In this document: piece after piece, positions 54,979-62,987 of the stretch
Numbering within the stretch: position 1 is the stretch's first letter
How the letters are laid out: every line of letters starts with the position of its first letter
Assembly (NCBI GenBank): GCA_046052345.1
Contig: JBJOMN010000032.1
Span: forward strand, 1 to 64,000
Direction: 5' to 3'
Length of the DNA stretch: 64,000 nucleotides
Origin: Pollutiaquabacter sp046052345
GTDB taxonomy: Bacteria; Bacteroidota; Bacteroidia; AKYH767-A; 2013-40CM-41-45
The notes under the pieces: generated by a model
Told to the model about the DNA's origin: nothing
Database searches by the model: none
The model's input: only the letters and a program-made list of their open reading frames with translations
Program-made: the position numbers and the translations under genes

Positions 54979-55614
54979 ATGCCTATTGTTTTTGAGCATT
55001 CCGATTCTTCCGGCCGGTACCGGCTCGCGGTCTGGGAATGTGACGGCAAGGAAACCGACTCAGCGGACCGGCTGTTGACGGAACAGGAAATGACGGACTG
55101 GAAAGGGTTCAGAAGTGAGGCGCGCAGGTTGGAATTCGTCACGGTCAGGCTACTGTTGAAACATCTGGCAGGAGAGCAGGCTACGGTTAAATACGACTCC
55201 TACGGAAGCCCCATCCTGAACGACGGACGTCCGGTCTCCATCACACACTCCGGCAGCAGAGTAGCCGTCATGGTCGCAGAAAATGGTGTTCCGGGAATCG
55301 ATCTGGAAGCTGAGCGGGGGAACATACACCTCGTATCCGGAAAATTCATCAGCGAGCAGGAAAAGTCTGCGTTCGGAGACCTGCTGACCGTCCCTGCCAT
55401 GCATGTAATCTGGTGCGCCAAAGAAATCCTGTTCAAGATCTACCGGAAAGGCGGTATCGATTTCCGCAAGGATCTTCATGTTGCACCGGTGAAAATCACG
55501 GATGCCGGAACTTTGAAAGCTTCCTTACGCAAACCGGACCTGCAAATTGAAACGGAGATGACGTACCGGATTTCGGACGGCTTCGTGTTGGCGTGGGGAC
55601 TCCATTCGCCGTGA
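54979..55614 (+). CDS. 4'-phosphopantetheinyl transferase
   Basis: 211 residues. The Mg-binding GIDLEAE and the downstream WCAKEILFKIY match the GxD ... WxxKEAxxK signature of the Sfp/AcpT type. The N-terminal half contains LLLKHLAGEQATVKYDSYGS and PVSITHSGSRVAVMVA, with the CoA-binding Ser-His. It attaches the phosphopantetheine arm to carrier proteins. The target carrier is not in the window. The gene lies 49 bp upstream of the GGGP synthase gene, same strand. Confidence 0.88.
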   Translation: MPIVFEHSDSSGRYRLAVWECDGKETDSADRLLTEQEMTDWKGFRSEARRLEFVTVRLLLKHLAGEQATVKYDSYGSPILNDGRPVSITHSGSRVAVMVAENGVPGIDLEAERGNIHLVSGKFISEQEKSAFGDLLTVPAMHVIWCAKEILFKIYRKGGIDFRKDLHVAPVKITDAGTLKASLRKPDLQIETEMTYRISDGFVLAWGLHSP

Positions 55615-55651
55615 ATCGCAGCCGCCTTCTCCGTGCTCTTCCCGGTTTGCC

Positions 55652-55659
55652 TACCTTTG
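55652..55659 (+). promoter_or_regulatory. -7 element immediately before the GGGP synthase start
   Basis: TACCTTTG ends only four bases before ATG 55664. In Bacteroidota transcription starts a few bases downstream of this box, so an mRNA from it would be leaderless or nearly so. No -33 box is seen, and the gene may also be read from upstream. Confidence 0.45.
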
Positions 55660-55663
55660 CACA

Positions 55664-56404
55664 ATGACACTCCTTGAGCAGTTGGAATCGGCCGTGACGA
55701 CGGGAAGAAAACTCTTCGCGTTGCTGATCGATCCGGACCGGAACGACGAGACATCCCTTCGCAGCAATGCAGCACTTGCCCGGCAGGCCGGAGCGGATGT
55801 GCTGCTGGTCGGCAGCAGCATCCTGCTGGAGAAAGGAGTGGACGAATGTCTGCGTACGCTGAAATCCTGCTGTGATCTGCCCGTCTTACTGTTCCCCGGA
55901 AATTCCCTTCAGCTGTCCGACAAGGCGGACGGCATACTCCTTTTGTCGCTGATCAGCGGCCGCAATGCGGACCTGCTCATCGGTCAGCACGTAATCGCAG
56001 CACCCTTCCTCAAAAAGAGCGGCATGGAAGTGCTGCCGACCGGTTACCTGCTGATCGACAGCGGCGCTCCGACTTCCGCAAGCTACATGAGCCAGACGCT
56101 TCCCGTACCGCGCGACAAGGCCGATATTGCCGCAGCTACCGCAATGGCCGGCGAACTGCTGGGACTGCGTGCAATCTACCTGGATGCCGGCAGCGGTGCG
56201 AAGTATTCCGTTCAGCAGGAAATGGTCCGAAAGGTGAGGGAATCAACACGCCTTCCGCTCATCGTCGGAGGCGGAATACGCACTCCGGAAAAGGTAGCGG
56301 AAATCTATGAGGCGGGAGCCGACATGGTCGTCGTGGGGAACATCCTGGAAGAAGCCCCTGAAACCCTGTTCGGGCTGACGGATGCAGCAAAGTCTTTCCG
56401 CTGA
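55664..56404 (+). CDS. Geranylgeranylglyceryl phosphate synthase-family protein (PcrB-like)
   Basis: 246 residues. TIM-barrel features of the GGGPS/PcrB family: FALLIDPDRND at the first strand, GADVLLVGSSILLE, LPVLLFPGNSLQLS, YLDAGSGAKYSVQQEMV, and PLIVGGGIRTPEKVAEI with GADMVVVGNIL as phosphate-binding loops. It joins a polyprenyl diphosphate to sn-glycerol-1-phosphate, a reaction known from archaeal lipids and found in Bacteroidota homologues. The physiological product here is not known. It ends 11 bp from the convergent AraC-type gene. Confidence 0.9.
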   Translation: MTLLEQLESAVTTGRKLFALLIDPDRNDETSLRSNAALARQAGADVLLVGSSILLEKGVDECLRTLKSCCDLPVLLFPGNSLQLSDKADGILLLSLISGRNADLLIGQHVIAAPFLKKSGMEVLPTGYLLIDSGAPTSASYMSQTLPVPRDKADIAAATAMAGELLGLRAIYLDAGSGAKYSVQQEMVRKVRESTRLPLIVGGGIRTPEKVAEIYEAGADMVVVGNILEEAPETLFGLTDAAKSFR

Positions 56405-56415
56405 AGAGCGGCCTT

Positions 56416-57336
56416 TCAATCAGCCTCCTTCATGCTCCTCATGGAAGTGGCATTCACCCCGAAGCGCATTTTGAAACGACGGCTGAAGTAAGCGGGATCC
56501 CTGAACCCGACTTCACGGGAGATCTCCTGAATACTGTCGGGCCGTGTCTGTAAAAGACGCTTGGCACGCTGCAGGCGCTGGTCCTCGATGAAATCCTGGA
56601 GGTTGCTCCCCGTAAGCGCTTTGAAGAACTGGCCGACATAATCCTCCGAGACATAGGCGATCTGGGCGAGCACCTTGTTGGAAAGATCTCCGTTGAGATG
56701 GGCCTGGATGTGCTTCACGATATCCACCAGACGGCGGTCGGTCAGGTACTCAAGCCTCTCGAGATACCGGCGGTACTGCGGCTTCCTGTCAAGATACCTG
56801 CACATGTGGATGATGATCTCCTCCATGTAGTTACGCAGAAGCTTGTCCCTTCCCAGTTTCGACTGCTCGTTCTCCAACGCTATGTAACGTATCAGATGGC
56901 TGAACTCCTCATCCGGCACCAGCGGGAAGGGAGGAAGACCGAGTGTCTCGAAAAAGGGGATCGTATCGTAGAGCAATGCGTCGAAGGAGACCGTGATCAC
57001 CACCTCCTGCTTTTTGGACAAGTCGGAAAGTCCGCTCACCGGACGGAAGTATTTCCCCATCCGTTCCTCGTCGTCGAAGTCGGAGGCGGAGAGCGCAGAC
57101 AAGGCACCTTTCCCGTATCGGACATGAATCGGTTGCCCTGCAGGAAAAAAGAAGAAGCTTTTCGGCGGCACTTCCATGAAAGATTCTCCCGCAGCGAGGT
57201 GCCCCCGGTCCAACAGTATGATATGGTTGTGCGGCTGCAGCGCCCCTTCGACGGTCAGGGGCTGGGGGACTTCCCAATAGGCCGCACCCTTGAAATAGAT
57301 GTGCAGTGAATCAATGAGCCGGGCGAAGAGAGACAC
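56416..57336 (-). CDS. AraC-family transcriptional regulator
   Basis: 306 residues. The C-terminal HTH pair is LSNKVLAQIAYVSEDYVGQF with FKALTGSNLQDFIEDQRLQR, then SIQEISREVGFRDPAYFSRR with FKMRFGVNATSMR, typical of AraC/XylS DNA-binding domains. The N-terminal about 180 residues form a cupin-like sensor (FMEVPPKSFFFFPAGQPIHV) of unknown ligand. It is divergent from pnuC with 107 bp between starts and convergent with the GGGP synthase gene, so pnuC is a plausible target. Confidence 0.88.
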   Translation of the reverse strand: MSLFARLIDSLHIYFKGAAYWEVPQPLTVEGALQPHNHIILLDRGHLAAGESFMEVPPKSFFFFPAGQPIHVRYGKGALSALSASDFDDEERMGKYFRPVSGLSDLSKKQEVVITVSFDALLYDTIPFFETLGLPPFPLVPDEEFSHLIRYIALENEQSKLGRDKLLRNYMEEIIIHMCRYLDRKPQYRRYLERLEYLTDRRLVDIVKHIQAHLNGDLSNKVLAQIAYVSEDYVGQFFKALTGSNLQDFIEDQRLQRAKRLLQTRPDSIQEISREVGFRDPAYFSRRFKMRFGVNATSMRSMKEAD

Positions 57337-57428
57337 GGGATCGGTCTTAGGATGCGCAACCCAAAGCTAACCAACCGCTACGTCAAATACAATCCTGCAC
57401 CTCGGAGCTTAAAAAGGTGAAATAATGA

Positions 57429-57447
57429 CCATATTTACGGAATATGG
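57429..57447. repeat. Inverted repeat over the pnuC start codon
   Basis: CCATATT, 5-nt loop TACGG, AATATGG: a perfect 7-bp inverted repeat whose right arm contains the pnuC ATG (57444-57446). It could be an RNA hairpin that masks the start or an operator for the divergent AraC regulator. Both are inference. Confidence 0.5.
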
Positions 57448-58070
57448 AACCGGCATTCTCGCTTTTCAGCCAACCCGTATCGTGGCTGGAGTTGGCTGCG
57501 GCCGTCGCAGGAATAATCGGTGTGTTACTTACCATACGACGAAACATCCTGTGTTTTCCCGTGGGCATCGTCAATGTTTCCCTCTACTGTTACCTTTTTC
57601 TGTTACCGGAGGTTCGACTGTATGCGGATGCTCTCCTGCAGGCCGTTTTCTGCATCCTTCTCGTTTACGGCTGGGTGAACTGGAAACGTGCGGACTCCGC
57701 AGCGAAACCGGAAGTCTCCTCCATGTCTTCATTCGAATGGAAGGTGTTTTCACTGACCGTCCTCGCGGGAGCCGCTTTCCTGGGATACCTGTTACAGAAC
57801 TTCACCGACGCCTCCCTCCCGTGGCCGGATGCCGTCCTCACAGCAGTATCACTCGGGGCACAATGGATGGTGGCGAAAGTCCGGCGTGAGAACTGGTGGC
57901 TGTGGATCGCCGTAAATACGGCCTATATTCCTTTGTATATTTACAAATCCTTGCCGCTCACCGCGGGGCTGTATCTGGTTTTTCTGCTGCTCGCGGTACA
58001 CGGACATCGCACATGGAAATTGAAACTTTATAGCCATGAGACTACTACGAATCGCGCTGCTCGGACCTGA
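57444..58070 (+). CDS. pnuC: PnuC-family vitamin transporter
   Basis: 208 residues with about six to seven membrane helices, e.g. LELAAAVAGIIGVLLTI, FPVGIVNVSLYCYLFLLPEV and WWLWIAVNTAYIPLYIYKSL; the WWLWIxxNxxYIPLY segment is a PnuC hallmark. PnuC proteins move nicotinamide riboside by facilitated diffusion, whereas PnuT relatives move thiamine. The kinase gene overlapping by 35 nt would trap the substrate by phosphorylation. Because a TPP riboswitch lies 0.6 kb downstream, thiamine cannot be excluded as substrate. Confidence 0.85.
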   Translation: MEPAFSLFSQPVSWLELAAAVAGIIGVLLTIRRNILCFPVGIVNVSLYCYLFLLPEVRLYADALLQAVFCILLVYGWVNWKRADSAAKPEVSSMSSFEWKVFSLTVLAGAAFLGYLLQNFTDASLPWPDAVLTAVSLGAQWMVAKVRRENWWLWIAVNTAYIPLYIYKSLPLTAGLYLVFLLLAVHGHRTWKLKLYSHETTTNRAART

Positions 58071-58569
58071 ATCGTCCGGCAAATCCCGCCTTGCCGAATC
58101 GCTGGCGGAACATTTCAAAACGACATGGGTTCCTGAATACGCACGCACGTTCCTGGCGGGCCGCACCGGGAATTATACCCGCGAAGATGTGCTATACTGC
58201 GCCGCCGGACAACGCGCTCTCGAAGACGCAAAAGCCACTGAAGCTGACAAATATCTTTTCTGTGATACGGAGATGATCAATTTCAAGGTCTGGCTGACCG
58301 ACAAATTCGGATCAGCGCCCGCCTGGATCACCGAGGACCTCAAGTCACGGTACGACGCTTACCTGCTGACGTCACCGGACCTGCCATTTGTCAATGACCC
58401 TTTGCGCGAAAATCCGGACAGACGGGATCATTTCTTTGATGTCTATCGCAAGGAGTTAACCGCATCGGGCATTCCCTTTGAAATCATCAGCGGCAAAGGG
58501 GAGGAAAGGCTGCGCAAAGCTATGGAAGCCTTGGAAAAACTGACTGCAGCGACAGCCGGTAAGATATAA
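58036..58569 (+). CDS. NadR-like P-loop kinase
   Basis: 177 residues from ATG at 58036, overlapping pnuC by 35 nt. The P-loop LLGPESSGKSRLAESLAEHF is followed by TTWVPEYARTFLA, FCDTEMINFKVW and FVNDPLRENPDRRDHFFDVY. This is the kinase domain of NadR (ribosylnicotinamide kinase) as a stand-alone protein. It probably phosphorylates the PnuC substrate in the cytoplasm. A role on thiamine is an alternative given the nearby TPP element. Confidence 0.85.
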   Translation: MRLLRIALLGPESSGKSRLAESLAEHFKTTWVPEYARTFLAGRTGNYTREDVLYCAAGQRALEDAKATEADKYLFCDTEMINFKVWLTDKFGSAPAWITEDLKSRYDAYLLTSPDLPFVNDPLRENPDRRDHFFDVYRKELTASGIPFEIISGKGEERLRKAMEALEKLTAATAGKI

Positions 58570-58599
58570 CGTCAGGATTTCTCCTTCCCTGAGGACCGC

Positions 58600-58631
58600 T
58601 TTCTCGCGTCAAACTATAATGCCTACCTTTG
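58600..58631 (+). promoter_or_regulatory. Promoter in front of the TPP riboswitch
   Basis: TTTC at 58600-58603, 20 nt, then TACCTTTG at 58624-58631. The -7 box directly precedes the riboswitch aptamer, so transcription would start at its 5' edge. Confidence 0.75.
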
Positions 58632-58716
58632 ACCTACTGGGGTGCTTCCGTCACGACGGATGCTGAGATCACACCCATCGAACCTGAACAGGGTAATGCC
58701 TGCGAAGGGAGGTTGG
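58632..58716 (+). promoter_or_regulatory. TPP (thiamine pyrophosphate) riboswitch
   Basis: The THI-box order is complete: GGGGTGC, a variable stem (TTCCGTCACGACGGA), TGCTGAGATCACACCC, then GAACCTGAACAGGGTAATGC and CTGCGAAGGGAGGTTGGT. The two conserved internal loops (CTGAGA and CCTGAACAGGGTAATGCC) are intact, and the 5' CCTAC can pair with GGTTGG. It lies 62 nt upstream of the TonB-dependent receptor start and would repress it when thiamine pyrophosphate is abundant. Confidence 0.93.
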
Positions 58717-58727
58717 TACATTTTTTT

Positions 58728-58755
58728 CGGACGCATGTCCCCGGTGTTGCGTCCG
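58728..58755 (+). promoter_or_regulatory. Stem-loop between riboswitch and receptor start
   Basis: CGGACGCA, 12-nt loop, TGCGTCCG: a perfect 8-bp stem after a T7 run. It is a candidate part of the expression platform; its pairing with the aptamer arm was not modelled. Confidence 0.6.
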
Positions 58756-58777
58756 TGTCGGACCTGATTCAATCATC

Positions 58778-61153
58778 ATGAACAACAAAAAAACCGGGGT
58801 GCTTTGCACCGTATTTTTCCTTTCGTGGATTATCATTGCCGGACGCGCGGGCGCCCAGGGAATACTCAGCGGCATCGTCACTGACGGAAACGGCGGGCTT
58901 CCTGTGCCCGGCGTGGTACTTAACATCGAAGGCTCCTACTCCGCTACCGTCACCGATCATGCGGGAAGGTTTCGTTTCGAACGTCTGCCCGGCTCGGAAG
59001 CGACCCTCATCACGTCACATATCGCCTTTGAGCAGAAAAAAATCACTGCAACACTTCCTTCCGAGGATTTACGGATCGCACTTTCTCCCAGGACCTATCT
59101 CTCGGAGGAGGTGAACATCAGCGCTACTCGTGCAGGCACGAGATCGGCCTATGCGTTCACTACCATCTACAAGGAGAGCTTGGAAGAGACTAATCTCGGA
59201 AAGGATCTGCCGGTGTTGCTGCAACTGCAGCCCTCTACGGTCACGACCTCGGACGCCGGTAACGGCGTTGGTTATACCGGAATACGTATCCGGGGAAGTG
59301 ATGCGACGAGGGTCAATGTGACCATCAACGGCATACCGCTCAACGACGCCGAATCGCACCAGGTCTACTGGGTGGACCTCCCCGATCTGGCCGCTTCCGT
59401 GGAAGACATCCAGTTGCAGCGCGGTGTCGGCACGTCTACGAACGGTCCCGGAGCTTTCGGAGGCAGCATGAACATCCGCACCGAAGCACCGGAACGAGAA
59501 GCTTTCGCCACAGTCTCCTCCTCCGCCGGATCCTTTAACACTTACCGGAACTCCATCCGCTTCGGCACCGGCATGCTGCAGGACCGTTTCCATCTGGAAG
59601 GGAGACTGTCGCGGATAACATCCGACGGATATATCGACAGGGCGACCTCCGACCTCTCCTCCCTGTACCTTTCCGCCGGCTATTCTTCAGACAAACAATC
59701 CGTTCGGGTGCTCTTTCTCTCCGGACGCGAGAAGACCTACCAGGCCTGGTACGGTGTGCCGGAAGACTCCATCGCCACCAATCGGACTTTCAATCCTGCC
59801 GGTCTCTATTTCGACCGCTTCGGCAACATCGGATTCTATGACAACCAGACGGACAATTACCGCCAGAACCATCTTCAGGCACTTTGGTCCTACGACCTCT
59901 CCAAGGGATGGATGCTGAATGCCGCGCTGCATCACACCGGCGGAAAGGGTTATTACGAGGAGTTCATCGACGAGGATTATTACAACGGCGTGGATCCCGT
60001 TCAGGACAGCATGTACATACGGCCCTACGATATCCGGCAGCGATGGCTGGACAATTCTTTTTACGGCATGACGTGGTCGGTCCGTCACAGCGGAAGAAAG
60101 CTGGAGTTCAACGCCGGCGGTGCCGCCAGCCGGTATTCGGGCGATCATTTCGGAAAAATAATCTGGCAGAATTACAACACGCTCCAGACCGGGCCTTACC
60201 GGTATTACGATGACGATGCATTGAAATCGGACCTGAATGTATTCGCCAAGGCTGAATACGAGGCGGTCGCAGGACTGGTGATCACCGGTGATGTCCAGTA
60301 CCGTCACATCAACTATTCGTTCACCGGACTGGATGCCGGAGGCGATCCGTTGCCGGCGGACGTCCGTCTCGACTTCTTCAATCCGAAAGCCGGCATATCC
60401 TGGGAGCCGAACAATTGGCACCGCTGGTACGCGTCGGTCAGTGTCGGCCAAAAGGAACCGGTGCGTGACGATTATGTGGCTTCCTCCCCGGAATCCAGAC
60501 CGTTGCCGGAACTGATGATCGACTACGAAGGCGGCTACCGTTACAGCGGTCACCGGGTGAGCGTCAATCTGAATCTGTTCTACATGGATTATGTGCGGCA
60601 GCTGGTACTCAACGGCAGCATCAACAATGTCGGAGAATTCGTACGTGAAAGCGTGGGAGACAGCTACCGCAGCGGCATTGAAGTGGAAGCTGCTTGGGCT
60701 CCTTCCGCGAAATGGAACTTCCGTATGAATGCGACGGTTTCCCGCAACAGGATAAGCAGCTACCCGGAATACTCCTACGATTCATCGACGGTATTCCGTA
60801 TAGATTACCTGAACACACCGATCGCCTATTCCCCGGAAGCGGTCGGAGCCCTGTCAGCGGACTGGAAACCCGTCTCTTCTTTGTCGGTCTCCCTCACCGG
60901 AAAATATGTTGGCAGCCAGTACCTGGACAATACGCGTAACGAAGCGCATCGGTTGGATGCATACCTGGTGAACGATCTGCAGCTGAGTTGGTCGCCGTCG
61001 TTAAAAGGGACGAAAGAACTGGCTTTCACCGTGGCCGTTTACAATCTGACCGACCGCATGTACAGTGCGAACGGGTATGTCTATTACGGTACCGATTACC
61101 TGTTCCCGCAGGCAGGAAGACACTTCATGGCGGGAGTGAGAGTGGGGATTTGA
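58778..61153 (+). CDS. TonB-dependent outer-membrane receptor, TPP-regulated
   Basis: 791 residues with a signal peptide (LCTVFFLSWIIIAGRAGAQ). A carboxypeptidase-like domain (GIVTDGNGGLPVPGVVLNIE) is followed by the plug with LPVLLQLQPSTVTTSDAGNG, IRIRGSDATRVNVTINGIPL and GVGTSTNGPGAFGGSMNIRT, then a beta-barrel to the C-terminus (QAGRHFMAGVRVGI). The TPP riboswitch upstream marks it as a likely thiamine or thiamine-precursor importer, as described for Bacteroidota. It is monocistronic in this window; the next gene is on the other strand. Confidence 0.93.
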   Translation: MNNKKTGVLCTVFFLSWIIIAGRAGAQGILSGIVTDGNGGLPVPGVVLNIEGSYSATVTDHAGRFRFERLPGSEATLITSHIAFEQKKITATLPSEDLRIALSPRTYLSEEVNISATRAGTRSAYAFTTIYKESLEETNLGKDLPVLLQLQPSTVTTSDAGNGVGYTGIRIRGSDATRVNVTINGIPLNDAESHQVYWVDLPDLAASVEDIQLQRGVGTSTNGPGAFGGSMNIRTEAPEREAFATVSSSAGSFNTYRNSIRFGTGMLQDRFHLEGRLSRITSDGYIDRATSDLSSLYLSAGYSSDKQSVRVLFLSGREKTYQAWYGVPEDSIATNRTFNPAGLYFDRFGNIGFYDNQTDNYRQNHLQALWSYDLSKGWMLNAALHHTGGKGYYEEFIDEDYYNGVDPVQDSMYIRPYDIRQRWLDNSFYGMTWSVRHSGRKLEFNAGGAASRYSGDHFGKIIWQNYNTLQTGPYRYYDDDALKSDLNVFAKAEYEAVAGLVITGDVQYRHINYSFTGLDAGGDPLPADVRLDFFNPKAGISWEPNNWHRWYASVSVGQKEPVRDDYVASSPESRPLPELMIDYEGGYRYSGHRVSVNLNLFYMDYVRQLVLNGSINNVGEFVRESVGDSYRSGIEVEAAWAPSAKWNFRMNATVSRNRISSYPEYSYDSSTVFRIDYLNTPIAYSPEAVGALSADWKPVSSLSVSLTGKYVGSQYLDNTRNEAHRLDAYLVNDLQLSWSPSLKGTKELAFTVAVYNLTDRMYSANGYVYYGTDYLFPQAGRHFMAGVRVGI

Positions 61154-61173
61154 TTGCGGGAGGCAGCGGTGAA

Positions 61174-61271
61174 TTTGCGAGTTACGCGTTGCGAGTTGCG
61201 TGTTGCGAGTTACGAGTTGCGAGCAACGAATCAGTAGCAGGAAACTCCGAACTGCGAACCGCGAACCGTTC
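61174..61271 (+). repeat. Heptanucleotide array H, about 14 units
   Basis: In exact 7-nt steps from 61174: tttgcga, gttacgc, gttgcga, gttgcgt, gttgcga, gttacga, gttgcga, gcaacga, atcagta, gcaggaa, actccga, actgcga, accgcga, accgttc. It starts as the GTTGCGA family and drifts to an ACTGCGA/ACCGCGA type without loss of register. It fills the convergent gap between the receptor and LRR genes. Confidence 0.85.
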
Positions 61272-61276
61272 TCTCG

Positions 61277-61915
61277 TCAGTTCTTACACGCGCAACTCGG
61301 CGACATGTTCACCTTGGCGGAGCGCACTACTAACGAATCGATCCGGGCCTGCATTTCGTCGGAGAAAAGGATGCCGCGTAGCTCTAAAAGCTGAAGGTTC
61401 TGCAACTTGGATAACTCATCCGGAACATCCTCCAGCTCATTGTCCCATAGCTCGAGGACTTCCAGTTCGGAAAGGTCGCCGATCGAAGGCGGCAACTGAC
61501 GAATAAGGTTCCTGTTCAAACCCAACGTCTGAAGTGAAGAGAGTTTTCCGATCTCCTCCGGAAGGAATTCCAGTCGGTTACCCGAAAGCTCCAGATGCTT
61601 CAAAGCCGTAAGATTGCCGATTTCCGACGGAAGCGAATCGATTCGGTTGCGGCTCAGGTCCAGATGGACCAGGTTTTTCATTCCGAAAATCACGGCAGGA
61701 ATCGAATCAAGTTTGCGCCCCCTCAGGACCAGCACTTCCACCTTGTCAGGATCCTTCATCGCTTCCTGAAGGCTGGTAAAGTAGCCCGGATCCCCGGGCA
61801 CCGATTTCTTGGAGACAACGGCAGGCACCTCCTCCTCTGTCGGGTCCTGCGCAAAAGCAGAAGTGACCGTCAGAATCAAGATGCAGAGCGCCAATATGGG
61901 ATACCTGTGTCTCAT
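61277..61915 (-). CDS. Exported leucine-rich-repeat protein
   Basis: 212 residues with a signal peptide (ILALCILILTVTSAFAQ). About five LRRs of 23 residues follow, e.g. MKNLVHLDLSRNRIDSLPSE, LTALKHLELSGNRLEFLPEE, LSSLQTLGLNRNLIRQLPPS and LSELEVLELWDNELEDVPDE. The C-terminal end (SPSCACKN) holds two Cys. LRRs usually bind proteins; no enzyme domain is attached. Lies 17 bp downstream of ribF on the same strand, so it may be co-transcribed with it. Confidence 0.88.
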   Translation of the reverse strand: MRHRYPILALCILILTVTSAFAQDPTEEEVPAVVSKKSVPGDPGYFTSLQEAMKDPDKVEVLVLRGRKLDSIPAVIFGMKNLVHLDLSRNRIDSLPSEIGNLTALKHLELSGNRLEFLPEEIGKLSSLQTLGLNRNLIRQLPPSIGDLSELEVLELWDNELEDVPDELSKLQNLQLLELRGILFSDEMQARIDSLVVRSAKVNMSPSCACKN

Positions 61916-61932
61916 TTCCTTATTTGAGAACG

Positions 61933-62865
61933 TCAGGAAAGGATTTTTGTTGCACTACGGCGGTCCTCTTCGAGCAACAACCTCAATTCCTCCATCGAAC
62001 CGACGTTCCGGTCGTCGCGGATACGGGACTTGATATGGACCGTCACCTCCTTGCCGTAGATATCGCTGTCGAAATCGAAGAGATTGACCTCGATGTTCCT
62101 GAAACGTCCGTTTACCACGGGCCTGTTGCCGATGTAAAGCATCCCCCGATGCCGAACACCGGAAACCTCCGCCCAAACGGCGTAGATGCCGTCGGCAGGT
62201 ATCAGTTTATAAGATTCCGGAATGTCGAGGTTGGCGGTGGGAAATCCGATGGTTCTGCCGAGCCGGTCCCCTTGGACCACGTTTCCTGTAAGTGTAAAAT
62301 CGTGCCCGAGCAGGGCGTTGGCGGCATCCATGTCCCCGTTCAGCAAGGCGGCACGGATCTTTGTCGAACTGACGGCCAGCTCATTGACTACCTGCTTGGG
62401 AATCTCCTCCAGACCGAAGCCGTACAAAGGCGCCATCTCCTCCAGATCCTTGAACGATCCTTCGCGGTTTCGACCGAAGTGATGGTCGTACCCGATGACA
62501 AGCGTGCGCATGCCGACACGCTTGACGAGAAGATCGCGCACAAAGCCGGCGGCTGTGATCCTGGAGAACTCCTTGTTGAACGGCTGGACGATCAGGTGTT
62601 CGACGCCGAATCTGCTCAGGAGCGCCTGACGTTCACGCAGCGTGGTGATCAGCTGCAAGCTGTTATCCTCCGGCTGAAGGACCATACGCGGATGGGGAAA
62701 GAAGGTCAGCACCACCGTTTCTCCCTGCTGCTCCCGGGCGATTTCCAACAAGCGCCGGATGATGCGCTGATGACCGATGTGAACACCGTCAAACGTACCG
62801 ATGGTGACAACCGCCTTCTCCAGGCGGGGAAATTCCTCCAATGAACTGTAAACCTTCACACACAA
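61933..62865 (-). CDS. ribF: Bifunctional riboflavin kinase / FAD synthetase
   Basis: 310 residues. The N-terminal FMN adenylyltransferase half has TIGTFDGVHIGHQRIIRRLL and VIGYDHHFGRNREGSF; the C-terminal riboflavin kinase half has GRTIGFPTANLDIPESYKLI, DGIYAVWAEVSGVRHRGM and EVNLFDFDSDIYGKEV. It makes FMN and FAD. ATG 62865 is taken; a GTG two codons downstream also fits. It is divergent from icd. A TAATTTTG -7-like box lies on the minus strand at 62886-62879, just upstream, without a clear -33 partner. Confidence 0.96.
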   Translation of the reverse strand: MCVKVYSSLEEFPRLEKAVVTIGTFDGVHIGHQRIIRRLLEIAREQQGETVVLTFFPHPRMVLQPEDNSLQLITTLRERQALLSRFGVEHLIVQPFNKEFSRITAAGFVRDLLVKRVGMRTLVIGYDHHFGRNREGSFKDLEEMAPLYGFGLEEIPKQVVNELAVSSTKIRAALLNGDMDAANALLGHDFTLTGNVVQGDRLGRTIGFPTANLDIPESYKLIPADGIYAVWAEVSGVRHRGMLYIGNRPVVNGRFRNIEVNLFDFDSDIYGKEVTVHIKSRIRDDRNVGSMEELRLLLEEDRRSATKILS

Positions 62866-62932
62866 ATGATTTCGGATGCAAAATTACGATGTTCCGGGAA
62901 CCTAAGCTCACGGGAAAACACGCTTCCGGAAA

Positions 62933-62963
62933 TTGCTAAAACAGGTGAATGTGAGTACTTTCG
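62933..62963 (+). promoter_or_regulatory. icd promoter
   Basis: TTG at 62933-62935, 20 nt, then TACTTTCG at 62956-62963. This is the Bacteroidota spacing with one change in the -7 box, 24 nt before the ATG. Confidence 0.75.
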
Positions 62964-62987
62964 CCGTTCGTTTAAAACACAAAACCC

